56,725 nucleotides of DNA. Origin: Saccharofermentans sp. (GTDB taxonomy: Bacteria > Bacillota > Clostridia > Saccharofermentanales > Saccharofermentanaceae). The translations under genes and the position numbers were made by a program. The notes under the pieces were generated by a model that was not told the origin of the DNA, did not search any database, and worked only from the letters and a program-made list of their open reading frames with translations. The DNA lies in the NCBI GenBank assembly GCA_024403695.1, contig JAKSRI010000018.1:1-56725 (forward strand), read 5' to 3'. This document shows, in pieces, positions 1 to 7,081 of this stretch; positions within the stretch are counted from its first letter, which is position 1; every line of letters starts with the position of its first letter.

Positions 1-225
1 ACCTACAACCTGCTTCTTAGCAGCTGATGTGTTCTGACCCTTCTCGAATGTAACTTCTGGCTTACCATATGTATTTGGGAAGAGAGCAGCGATCTTATCC
101 TGATCAGCTACAGATGCTGTAGCAGCGCCTTCCTTAACGCAAATTTCTGCAATACCGTTTCTGAGCATGCCAGGAAGCTTTGGCTTATACTCATATCTTG
201 CAATCTGAAGTGGTGAAAGATTCAT
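1..225 (-). CDS. pfp: Pyrophosphate-dependent phosphofructokinase, N-terminal part (runs off left edge)
   Basis: The first 75 codons are visible, starting MNLSPLQIARYEYKPKLP and containing SVADQ, LFPNTYGKPEV and an AAKKQVVG stretch. This N-terminus is characteristic of long PPi-dependent fructose-6-phosphate 1-phosphotransferases, which interconvert fructose-6-P and fructose-1,6-bisP in cytosolic glycolysis using PPi instead of ATP. The start ATG follows AAAAGGAGT at good spacing. The catalytic GGDD-type region would lie outside the window, so PPi specificity is inferred from the N-terminal family signature. A TATAAT box lies about 35 bases upstream of the start. Confidence 0.88.
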   Translation of the reverse strand, partial: MNLSPLQIARYEYKPKLPGMLRNGIAEICVKEGAATASVADQDKIAALFPNTYGKPEVTFEKGQNTSAAKKQVVG

Positions 226-259
226 ATTGATACTCCTTTTTTATAAATAATATCAGTTA

Positions 260-265
260 ATTATA
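260..265 (-). promoter_or_regulatory. Putative -10 box for pfp
   Basis: On the minus strand the gap between the zinc-ribbon gene and pfp contains a perfect TATAAT about 35 bases before the ATG. No convincing -35 hexamer stands at 17 bases; TTTAC motifs lie slightly off spacing. The remaining roughly 50 bases of this gap are AT-rich with nothing else recognisable. Confidence 0.45.
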
Positions 266-313
266 GTACCTAATTTTTGGGTAAAAGTAAACCAAGAAGA
301 TTTGATTTCTTAA

Positions 314-1555
314 TTAATCTTCCCTGTTCCACTTTAATTTGTCCATAAACAGGAAGCCACCACAATAATTGCAGTTTCCCTTGCTATCTGGCGCGAAAGG
401 GCTACCACAGGTAGGACACTGCTTATACTTATCAAGTCCCGCCTCATTGGAGTCAAATTTATTAGGGTAACGACACCTTCTAAAGTTCAGGGTGCGACTA
501 TACTCCTGTTTTGTTATATTTCGCTCTCCAGTAATAAGTGTCTTATTAACATTAACCTTAGCAGTTATATGCGTCTCATCCTCTGTATGAGTCACCTTAG
601 TAATATTCACATTCCCAAGCCACAGGTCGATAACCTTCTCCTTAGCATCCAGGCTGTCTTTCATAAGACTCTCATAGATATCATTACGGAAATCGTTTTC
701 AGAAAATCTGACAATCTTCTCTTTTGTCTTGTTATTAACCTTATTGTCAATCTTCTGATTACAGAAATACATAATCCATCCGATGAGCCCTCTGATTCTT
801 GGCTTAACCGGCTCGATTTCTATAACCTCTACCTGCCAATCAAAATAATCAGAATACATAGTGGAACTACAGAAAGGACAGATAATATCCTTGCAGTCAG
901 TAGGAAGGTTCGCACCACAGGACGGACATGTAGTCACACGATTCTTGATGTAAAAATCATCTAACTCAACTACTCTTCCCCATTTATCCTTCTTACGAGC
1001 ATTCTTCTTATCATCTGGGTGAAGACGTCTACTCATAGTACCCATAACAGTAGCTGTAGGATATACATATGAAGGCACCAAAAGATTACCCGTTCTGTCG
1101 TAATACTCTTCCACTACCATTCCGCTTAAGTTACAGCATCGCCATTCCTTACCACCATTATCCCATCTTCTATACACACCAGATTTATTATTCTGAATCG
1201 CGTATAGATCAACGAATCTCAGTTTACGAACAATCTGATGCTGATCCATGAGATCATGGGAGCGCTTTACTCTCTCATTAAGCTGCTTGCCAACCTTACA
1301 TGCGAACTCATCCGCATTAGGTGTCTCCCAAAATTTGAGAACAGGAACCAACTCTTCCATAGCTTCTCCAGTGGTCTTGTTACTGGCACTATAGATTTTC
1401 CCCTCCGAAAGAGCATGTGCGCGCTCAATATACTTTGCCTTACACACCTTACGGTAAACGCATACGAAAGCATATGCACCAAGAATTAAGACCTCTATTG
1501 CAGCTATCGCGCCAACAATAATAAGCAAAACCAAAACTACGCTCTCCACAAGCAA
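314..1555 (-). CDS. Membrane-anchored double zinc-ribbon protein, possibly TIM44-like
   Basis: A 413-residue protein with one N-terminal membrane segment (about residues 5-30), a basic region, then two C4 zinc ribbons: CPSC/CPFC at about residues 210-229 and CPTC/CNYCGG at about 380-398. The region between them (DFRNDIYESLMKD, then a beta-rich ITAKVNVNKTL stretch) resembles the TIM44-like domain of clostridial membrane proteins, but I cannot confirm this by eye. The cytoplasmic zinc ribbons suggest protein or nucleic-acid binding at the membrane; substrate unknown. Start codon is non-ATG: TTG at 1555 or GTG at 1549, both close to AAGGAGAGGG. It lies between tRNA-Pro and pfp and shows no functional tie to either. 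Confidence 0.6.
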   Translation of the reverse strand: MLVESVVLVLLIIVGAIAAIEVLILGAYAFVCVYRKVCKAKYIERAHALSEGKIYSASNKTTGEAMEELVPVLKFWETPNADEFACKVGKQLNERVKRSHDLMDQHQIVRKLRFVDLYAIQNNKSGVYRRWDNGGKEWRCCNLSGMVVEEYYDRTGNLLVPSYVYPTATVMGTMSRRLHPDDKKNARKKDKWGRVVELDDFYIKNRVTTCPSCGANLPTDCKDIICPFCSSTMYSDYFDWQVEVIEIEPVKPRIRGLIGWIMYFCNQKIDNKVNNKTKEKIVRFSENDFRNDIYESLMKDSLDAKEKVIDLWLGNVNITKVTHTEDETHITAKVNVNKTLITGERNITKQEYSRTLNFRRCRYPNKFDSNEAGLDKYKQCPTCGSPFAPDSKGNCNYCGGFLFMDKLKWNRED

Positions 1556-1581
1556 CCCTCTCCTTAAACTTCTGACTTAAT

Positions 1582-1657
1582 TGGTCGGAGTGGCGAGACT
1601 CGAACTCGCGACATCTTGCTCCCGAAGCAAGCACTCTACCACCTGAGCCACACCCCG
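1582..1657 (-). tRNA. tRNA-Pro (anticodon CGG)
   Basis: The minus strand folds as a full cloverleaf: acceptor CGGGGTG paired with CACTCCG, D arm GCTC/GAGT, anticodon stem CTTGC/GCAAG around loop TTCGGGA (anticodon CGG, reading CCG), and T arm GCGAG-TTCGAGT-CTCGC. The discriminator A and CCA are encoded. 76 bases including CCA. Confidence 0.95.
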
Positions 1658-1678
1658 TAGTTCTAAATAATAGCTCTA

Positions 1679-1831
1679 TTAAGAATCCTCAAGCATTGAT
1701 TGAAGTGTAGTCTCTAGCTCCTGTAATTCTTCATTATCTGGATTAATTTTCAACGCATTCTTTACCGCCTTCAAAATCAATCTAACAAAGCCTTGAAACT
1801 GTTTGTTTGTCATTCCCATCTCATCTACCAT
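1679..1831 (-). CDS. Small hypothetical protein (50 aa)
   Basis: A 50-codon frame reads MVDEMGMTNKQFQGFVRLIL and continues KAVKNALKIN to a C-terminal acidic helix ending LEDS. It has a strong ribosome-binding site (GGAGGTGACAGT before ATG), which is the main reason for calling it. The MTNKQFxxFVR core resembles small uncharacterised Firmicutes proteins; a second start at MTNKQF is possible. Predicted all-helical, no membrane segment, no Cys or His cluster. It lies just 5' of tRNA-Pro on the same strand. Function unknown. Confidence 0.6.
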   Translation of the reverse strand: MVDEMGMTNKQFQGFVRLILKAVKNALKINPDNEELQELETTLQSMLEDS

Positions 1832-1985
1832 ACTGTCACCTCCGACAGTCCTTTCTCTAATTATATTTTGATAGTAATAACCAAGATAGAGAAAGCGCTA
1901 GAAACACTTAAAACTTAAAGGAATCTTAGCATTTTCATTATACATCTCCTAATTACACATATTCAATTTGTCTACTTTAGTATGA

Positions 1986-2013
1986 TTTACATATTTCCCT
2001 TTTGTACTACAAT
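1986..2013 (+). promoter_or_regulatory. Promoter placing transcription start at the MATE start codon
   Basis: TTTACA at 1986-1991 and TACAAT at 2008-2013 are separated by 16 bases. Transcription would start about 2020-2021, on or next to the ATG at 2021. No Shine-Dalgarno sequence precedes that ATG or the upstream in-frame ATG codons, so a leaderless message is the simplest reading. Confidence 0.5.
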
Positions 2014-2020
2014 GGTACCT

Positions 2021-3391
2021 ATGAGTAAAAACAAGGCAGATTTCGGAACTGGCAGCATGCCAAAACTTATACTGAAGCAAGCTCTTCCTCTGGCTCTTTC
2101 CCAGGTAGCGCAGCTTCTGTATAACATCGTGGACAGAATTTATATTGGCCACATTGAGAAGGACAGCATTGCCCCTCTGACTGGTCTTGGTCTGACATTT
2201 CCTATCATTAGTGCCATTCTCGCCTTCACCCTGCTCTTCGGAGCTGGCGGTTCTCCTGTTTTCTCCATATCACGTGGAGAAGGCGACGTAAAAAAGGCTC
2301 AGAAAGTCATGGGCAACTCATTTGCTCTTCTGACAATTTCAGGCATTATCCTCACAGTATTAACTCTTATTTTTGCCAAGCCGCTTTTATATGCCCTCGG
2401 TGCAGGTCCTGAGAGTTTTCCATATGCGATTTCCTACTTAAGAATCTATATACTGGGCACCATCTTCGTTATGATTGGCACTGGAATGAATTGCTACATT
2501 TCTGCACAGGGCTCCCCTGTAATCGCCATGATCACTACAATGAGTGGTGCTGTAATCAACATGATTCTCGACCCAATATTCATCTTCACTCTTAACCTCG
2601 GTATTAAGGGTGCGGCAATTGCAACACTTATCTCACAGATCATTTCATTCCTGTGGGTTATGAGATACTTTATTCCAAAATTCGGCGGCGCAGCTGTAAT
2701 ACCATTAACCAAGACATCCTTGAAGCTAAGTCCAGAAATAGTAAAAAGCATTACTGCAATGGGCTTCACAGGCTTCGTTATGGAATTCACCAACTCACTT
2801 ACACAGGTTGTTTGCAATCGCACACTCAAATTCTATGGTGGTGAGATGTACGTCGGCATCATGACCATTGTTAACTCAGTTCGCGCAATCATGGGCGTAG
2901 CAGTAAACGGTATCGTTCAAGGTGCGCAGCCAGTGCTCGGCTTCAATTATGGAGCCAAGAAATATAACCGCGTACTTCAGGGCATTCGCTACTCTAGCCT
3001 GTTCGCTTTCGTATATACAGCATTCGCATGGGCAGTAGTATTCTTCTTCCCTGGTTTCTTCATCGGACTTTTCAGTGATGATGCAGCTACAAACGCTGTT
3101 GCCATCCCATACTTACACATCTTCTTTATGGCATACGTATTCATGTCACTTCAGTTCTCAGGACAGTCTACATTTATGGCGCTGGGCAAAGCTAAGCGAG
3201 CTATATTCTTCTCACTTTTCCGCAAAGTCATTCTCGTAGTGCCACTCACAATTCTGCTTCCACGTTTCCTGGCAAATCCAGTAAGCGGTGTATTCTACGC
3301 AGAACCAATTTCGAACGTTATTGGTGGTGCCGCTAGCTTCACTGCTATGTATCTTACTATTTATCGCCCACTTTCTAAGAAAGCTCAGTGA
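2021..3391 (+). CDS. MATE family efflux transporter
   Basis: About 456 residues, with roughly 12 hydrophobic membrane spans and the MATE landmarks: an N-terminal LPLALSQVAQLLYNIVDRIYIG segment split over the first helices, GAGGSPVFSISRGEGD in loop 2-3, GMNCYISAQGSP, and the second-half repeat with GIVQGAQPVLGFNYGA. It should extrude cationic drugs or metabolites by Na+ or H+ antiport across the cytoplasmic membrane. The start chosen (MSKNKADFG) matches family N-termini; in-frame ATG codons at 1982 and 2012 overlap the predicted promoter and are unlikely. The gene stands alone on the plus strand, 62 bases before birA. Substrate cannot be told from sequence. Confidence 0.9.
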   Translation: MSKNKADFGTGSMPKLILKQALPLALSQVAQLLYNIVDRIYIGHIEKDSIAPLTGLGLTFPIISAILAFTLLFGAGGSPVFSISRGEGDVKKAQKVMGNSFALLTISGIILTVLTLIFAKPLLYALGAGPESFPYAISYLRIYILGTIFVMIGTGMNCYISAQGSPVIAMITTMSGAVINMILDPIFIFTLNLGIKGAAIATLISQIISFLWVMRYFIPKFGGAAVIPLTKTSLKLSPEIVKSITAMGFTGFVMEFTNSLTQVVCNRTLKFYGGEMYVGIMTIVNSVRAIMGVAVNGIVQGAQPVLGFNYGAKKYNRVLQGIRYSSLFAFVYTAFAWAVVFFFPGFFIGLFSDDAATNAVAIPYLHIFFMAYVFMSLQFSGQSTFMALGKAKRAIFFSLFRKVILVVPLTILLPRFLANPVSGVFYAEPISNVIGGAASFTAMYLTIYRPLSKKAQ

Positions 3392-3453
3392 TGGTAAAAT
3401 AGTTCCCGGAGCAAGTTTACAATCCCTGCTCACACTACACAGAGGAGACCACC

Positions 3454-4473
3454 ATGTTAGGCACAAAAGACTACGTTCTCGCTGATCTGATTAACAACGA
3501 GACTTATCTTTCAGGCGAGAAAATCAGCACTAAGTTGAACATAAGCCGAGCTGCAATTAATACTGCAGTTAAGACATTACGTGCAGATGGTTACGTTATC
3601 GACTCCTCTACTAACAAGGGATACAAACTTACTGAGCATCCAGATAAATTGAATGCCGGTGAGCTTCTTGCCCTGCTTCCTGAAGAAAGACTTGAGAATG
3701 TTATTTGTATTGATAGTGTTGCTTCTACTAATAAGATTGCCAAAGACCTCTGCTACGACGGAGCACCTGCTGGCACTGTAGTTCTTGCAAATCATCAGAG
3801 CGCTGGAAAAGGCCGTCTTGGTCGTTCTTTCATATCACCTCCTGATACAGGAATTTATTTTAGTTATCTTCTAAGACCATCTGTCGCTCCAGATCAGATG
3901 TCTTCTATTAGTACTGTTACTGCTTGGACAGCTGTTGCTGTTGCCAATGCTATCGAGAATGCATGTGGAATCCGTCCAGAAATAAAATGGGTAAACGACG
4001 TACTCGTAAACTCCATGAAGGTTTGCGGTATTCTTACTGAGATGTTCGTTGAGACTGAAAGCGGTCTTATCACTGGAATCGTTGTTGGTATCGGTATCAA
4101 TGTTAATCAGAAGCAAAGTGACTTCCCACCTGAGCTTCAGGAAATCGCCAGTTCTCTCTCCGCACAAGACGGTGGAACAAAGTTCTCCAGAGCTCGCATT
4201 GTTGCAGAACTCATTAAGGAAATGGATATTCTCGCATCTGTATGGCCAAACAACTCATCTGAGTACCTGGCAATGTACAGAAGTAGTTGTGTAACCATCG
4301 GCAAGGAAGTTGATGTAGTATCTGTTCACACTGACTCCAAAGACAATGCACGTCGTGGTGTTGCAGTTGCAATTAACGAGGATTTCTCCATAAAGGTTAG
4401 ATTCAATGATGGTCACGAAGAGAACCTCTCTTCTGGAGAAGTACGCGTTCGCGGCCTGTATGGATATAGTTAA
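3454..4473 (+). CDS. birA: Bifunctional biotin-[acetyl-CoA-carboxylase] ligase / biotin operon repressor
   Basis: 339 residues in the classic three-part BirA layout: N-terminal winged helix (about 1-65; YLSGEKISTKLNISRAAINT), central ligase domain with the adenylate loop GKGRLGRSF and KWVNDVLV, and a small C-terminal SH3-like domain. It makes biotinyl-AMP and transfers biotin to carboxylase lysines; the HTH domain suggests it also represses biotin synthesis or transport genes. GAGGAGACCACC precedes the ATG. The stop codon abuts, with no spacer, the stop codon of the convergent hicB, so the two messages probably overlap at their 3' ends; no terminator is visible between them. Confidence 0.93.
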   Translation: MLGTKDYVLADLINNETYLSGEKISTKLNISRAAINTAVKTLRADGYVIDSSTNKGYKLTEHPDKLNAGELLALLPEERLENVICIDSVASTNKIAKDLCYDGAPAGTVVLANHQSAGKGRLGRSFISPPDTGIYFSYLLRPSVAPDQMSSISTVTAWTAVAVANAIENACGIRPEIKWVNDVLVNSMKVCGILTEMFVETESGLITGIVVGIGINVNQKQSDFPPELQEIASSLSAQDGGTKFSRARIVAELIKEMDILASVWPNNSSEYLAMYRSSCVTIGKEVDVVSVHTDSKDNARRGVAVAINEDFSIKVRFNDGHEENLSSGEVRVRGLYGYS

Positions 4474-4830
4474 TTACTCATCTATACTATCAAGATATTC
4501 CTGAATTGCTTCACCGATCAAGGAATTCAATGAAACATCTCTTTTGCTTGCAGCATTTGCCATTCTTCTATGTAAATCAGATGAGATTCTTATGTTAAAA
4601 CTACCGTTGTATTCTTTTTCTGGATTTTTTCCAACCTCTTCACAGAAAGCAAGATACTCATCTACAGCATTTTCAAATTCTTGAGCAACCTGTGATGCAC
4701 TTTCGCATTCATATGTAACCAGATCTTTTATACCTTCGATTTTCCCTCTAAGAACACAATCTTCAGAATCAAAAACTGGCAAAGTATGATATCCCTTATA
4801 TTCAATAACATTTTTGGTTTTAATATTCAT
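4474..4830 (-). CDS. hicB: HicB-family antitoxin
   Basis: About 118 residues: an N-terminal HicB partial-RNase-H-like fold (YKGYHTLPVFDSEDCVLRGK, then the VAQEFENAVDEYLAFCEE helix) followed by a C-terminal ribbon-helix-helix (FNIRISSDLHRRMANAASKR, SLNSLIGEAIQEYL). HicB neutralises HicA and represses the operon through its DNA-binding tail. The ATG at 4830 overlaps the hicA stop (ATGA), with AAAGGAGC upstream inside hicA; an in-frame start 8 codons earlier is unlikely. Toxin-first gene order is usual for hicAB. Confidence 0.88.
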   Translation of the reverse strand: MNIKTKNVIEYKGYHTLPVFDSEDCVLRGKIEGIKDLVTYECESASQVAQEFENAVDEYLAFCEEVGKNPEKEYNGSFNIRISSDLHRRMANAASKRDVSLNSLIGEAIQEYLDSIDE

Positions 4831-5084
4831 AACTCGCCAAGCTCCTTTAAACATTTATATAAATATCTGACAGAACCTATGCTCATAACGTTACCAGGAT
4901 GAGGCTTATGGAACATAATTATCCTTTGATCATATTTCCTATAGAACTTCACTCTAGAACCGGATGTTGATCCCTTACTCATCTCTTCAAAACCTAAATG
5001 ATTAAGCAAATATACAACTTCTGAATATGTATAATCACTTGGCAAAGAACCTAATCTTAACAAAGCTTTATCAAATCTATTCAT
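4827..5084 (-). CDS. hicA: HicA-family mRNA interferase toxin
   Basis: About 85 residues starting MNRFDKALLRLGSLP, with the HicA double-stranded-RNA-binding-like fold: EVVYLLNHLGFEE, GSRVKFYRK, HKPHPGN and SVRYLYKCLKEL. HicA toxins cleave translated mRNA and arrest growth. In many HicA proteins a His follows GS at the active position; here it is Arg (GSR), the variant that usually carries HKPHPGN, so catalysis may rely on those later histidines. The start at 5084 is chosen because the predicted transcription start is near 5109, downstream of the ATG at 5117 that opens the frame. Overlaps hicB by 4 bases. Confidence 0.85.
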   Translation of the reverse strand: MNRFDKALLRLGSLPSDYTYSEVVYLLNHLGFEEMSKGSTSGSRVKFYRKYDQRIIMFHKPHPGNVMSIGSVRYLYKCLKELGEL

Positions 5085-5096
5085 AATCCAGATTCT

Positions 5097-5115
5097 GCAA
5101 CTGTTCTGTAGTTGC
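5097..5115. promoter_or_regulatory. Putative HicB operator (inverted repeat)
   Basis: Perfect 6-bp arms GCAACT and AGTTGC flank a 7-base spacer. The repeat covers the transcription start, immediately downstream of the hicAB -10 box, where a ribbon-helix-helix repressor would block initiation. Assignment to HicB is inference from position. Confidence 0.6.
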
Positions 5116-5144
5116 ATTATACTTTCTGCAATTATTCATGTCAA
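5116..5144 (-). promoter_or_regulatory. Consensus sigma-70/sigma-A promoter of hicAB
   Basis: On the minus strand TTGACA and TATAAT are both perfect and separated by exactly 17 bases. Start of transcription would be near 5109, giving a leader of about 25 bases to hicA. An unmodified consensus promoter fits an autorepressed toxin-antitoxin operon. Confidence 0.85.
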
Positions 5145-5155
5145 TTTCACCTCAC

Positions 5156-5848
5156 CTAAATACAAAAATACTCCTTAAACTTATTAAACTTCCCCTGTCC
5201 TATTCCATCGACATTCATCAATTCATCAACCGATTTAAACGATCCATGGCTATCTCTATAGCTAACTATGGCGTCTGCCGTTACTTCGCCTATTCCAGGA
5301 ACAGTCATCAGCTCTGCCCGACTGGCAGTATTTATATTCACTTTGTCACTACCTACCTCACTGCTTGCCGGGCTTTCAGAGCTAACGCTGTCATGAACAA
5401 TTACCTCAGAATGGTATAAGTCCTCCATCACCTCCTCGTTTGTTGGAATATATACTGACAAATTCTCATTGATGGTCATCACAAGATTCAGGTGATCACT
5501 TGCTGCATCCTGGCGAAGGCCTCCAGCGAGAATTATTGCATCATTAAGCAGTACTCCACGGTCCACTTCATATACACCTGGACTATTTACTGCTCCACAC
5601 ATATATACATAGACAGTAGTATTCGCTGAAGCTAACGTTGTTGCTGATGTTTCAAAGATCACCTCCACCTGCTCAGTCTCAACAACAGTCGTTTCAGACG
5701 AATACACTATCTCTGCGGTTGCACTTCTTCTATCATTCACGTTCACAAAATATGCCAGCACCAGCGCTCCAATAGCCGCTGCGATAACATACTTACGTTT
5801 ACTAAGAAAGTGCTTTAGATCGCTAATCATTACTGCTTGATTTTTCAT
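5156..5848 (-). CDS. comEA: ComEA competence DNA receptor
   Basis: 230 residues: a short cytoplasmic start, one membrane segment (about 19-37, YVIAAAIGALVLAYFV), a Thr/Glu-rich spacer, an SLBB domain (VYVYMCGAVNSPGVYEV, ILAGGL), and a C-terminal tandem helix-hairpin-helix (INTASRAELMTVPGIGEVTADAIVSYR is typical; then VDGIGQGKF). ComEA anchors and binds incoming double-stranded DNA outside the membrane during transformation. comEC is not adjacent in the window. Upstream lies an array of 10-bp-phased TTGTCGG boxes that also occurs in front of comM. A second ATG six codons in is an alternative start. The hicAB promoter begins 12 bases beyond its stop codon. Confidence 0.9.
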   Translation of the reverse strand: MKNQAVMISDLKHFLSKRKYVIAAAIGALVLAYFVNVNDRRSATAEIVYSSETTVVETEQVEVIFETSATTLASANTTVYVYMCGAVNSPGVYEVDRGVLLNDAIILAGGLRQDAASDHLNLVMTINENLSVYIPTNEEVMEDLYHSEVIVHDSVSSESPASSEVGSDKVNINTASRAELMTVPGIGEVTADAIVSYRDSHGSFKSVDELMNVDGIGQGKFNKFKEYFCI

Positions 5849-5882
5849 GGACCAACCCTACCACAAAACAAAAGGGCGTGCG

Positions 5883-6043
5883 CCGACAATTACCGACAAT
5901 TTCCGACAACCGACAAAGCGATGTAGCAACGGCAGGCCTTTTCAGACTTCAACTTTTTAAATATCTTTTTCTTCTGATAATCTCAAGCAAGAATAGTCAT
6001 GCCAAAACCGACAAAACCGACAATCCATAACAAATTCCGACAA
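5883..6043 (-). promoter_or_regulatory. TTGTCGG box array upstream of comEA
   Basis: Read toward comEA, complete TTGTCGG boxes lie at 5883-5889, 5893-5899, 5903-5909 and 5910-5916, then a second cluster at 6008-6014, 6017-6023 and 6037-6043, with a degenerate TTGTTAT at about 6027-6033 keeping the 10-base phase. Box spacing is mostly 10 bases, one helical turn. The proximal edge is 35 bases before the comEA ATG. The same box with the same phase recurs upstream of comM (43774-43823). The box resembles the Spo0A box TTGTCGAA but with GG. The bound protein is unknown. Confidence 0.7.
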
Positions 6044-6255
6044 AGCATTCATACTCATCAATGTTTAAAATTACCAATAATTGTCAATAACGAACACCTA
6101 ACTGGCAAACTTCTCCCAAACGAATAAATAGAATTCGCCCCCTCCCCAAAAAACTTTTATAAATCCCCCAAAAAATTTTTGAACCATCCACCATACCTAT
6201 GTGTCTTATAAGTGTAAGGCAAAAAAACAAAACCATATTATGGAGGATAAAAACA
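6044..6255. other. Intergenic leader region before lipoprotein gene
   Basis: AT-rich sequence with a C-run segment around 6137-6147. TATTAT at about 6237, just before GGAGG, could be a -10 element but has no good -35. No RNA gene or terminator recognised. Confidence 0.4.
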
Positions 6256-7032
6256 ATGAAAAAGTCACTTATTCCAATGATTCTCGTAGCAGCTACTCTT
6301 CTTACAGGCTGCGCAGCAACTGATACAAAAACAATCGAGACAAAGAACGCACCTGTTATCGCAGAAGAAACAAGCTGCTCCGATCCTGCAGGTCAGCCAG
6401 CAGAAACAACTATCGCACCTGTAGTAGCACCAGTTATTACAGAACAGAATGCAGCTCCAGCAGAGACAGCTACACTCACAGATATAAACGCGACTCCAGC
6501 TGAATCTAATCCTGCTCCAGCTATTGAAACAAATCCCAATATATCCAATAATTCTTTAACATTAGATAGCTACCCTGCTTACAAGACAATTGTGAGCAAC
6601 GTAAAAACTGCTGTTACTACAAACAGCCAGTCCATTCTGGACCTCAGTCCGGCTATCGCTCATTTCATGGAGATCTGCCCTGAGAGATACCCTGAAGAGG
6701 CTATCCTTGTTACTCTTTATGACATTAACAATGATAATTCACCTGAACTCTTCTTCTGCAGATATACAGCTGACTACAGTGGAATTCTCATCCTTGATAT
6801 GTACACATTAAATAACGGTTCCGCTGTAAAGGTTATTTCCAGTGAGTCCTACGAGTCTTATGCTTATAACAACAACTATGGCATCGTACACGCTGACGAT
6901 ACTCAGTTGATTGACCTTTACTCCTTAGAAGGCACTACCCTTCACCTTGATGCCACTTTCGGACCTGACGATGGTTTCACATATGCAAAAAATGCAATTC
7001 CTGGCACAACAGCATGGCTTGCCAACTGCTAA
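6256..7032 (+). CDS. Lipoprotein with DxNxD-type extracytoplasmic domain
   Basis: 258 residues. Signal peptide MKKSLIPMILVAATLLTGC has a lipobox (LLTGC), so it is a surface lipoprotein. A Pro/Ala/Thr/Glu-rich stalk (about 20-100) leads to a globular domain containing VTLYDINNDNSPELFF, GILILDMYTLNN and GIVHADDTQLIDLYSLEG. The same domain forms the ectodomain of the membrane-tethered sigma factor encoded next (matching DYNGDGVNELFI, LLEMYSM, GVVSQDDTGIIDTYVL). The D-x-N-x-D loop suggests calcium or polar-ligand binding; the ligand is unknown. Start fixed by TGGAGGATAAAAACA before ATG; the longer in-frame extension lacks a binding site. Only 49 bases separate it from the sigma gene, so the pair probably works together. 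Confidence 0.75.
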   Translation: MKKSLIPMILVAATLLTGCAATDTKTIETKNAPVIAEETSCSDPAGQPAETTIAPVVAPVITEQNAAPAETATLTDINATPAESNPAPAIETNPNISNNSLTLDSYPAYKTIVSNVKTAVTTNSQSILDLSPAIAHFMEICPERYPEEAILVTLYDINNDNSPELFFCRYTADYSGILILDMYTLNNGSAVKVISSESYESYAYNNNYGIVHADDTQLIDLYSLEGTTLHLDATFGPDDGFTYAKNAIPGTTAWLANC

Positions 7033-7043
7033 AAGAAAAATGT

Positions 7044-7049
7044 TATAAT
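7044..7049 (+). promoter_or_regulatory. Putative -10 box for membrane sigma factor gene
   Basis: A perfect TATAAT lies 32 bases before the ATG at 7082, in the short gap after the lipoprotein stop. The matching -35 region is poor, so dependence on an alternative sigma factor, possibly itself, cannot be excluded. Confidence 0.4.
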
Positions 7050-7081
7050 CTATAAAATATATTTTAGAGGTAACTGAGCAC

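Noticed and set aside
5883..6043. Streptococcal com-box or Bacillus ComK box upstream of comEA
   Set aside because: Neither TACGAATA nor the A4-N5-T4 K-box pair is present; the repeated box is TTGTCGG.
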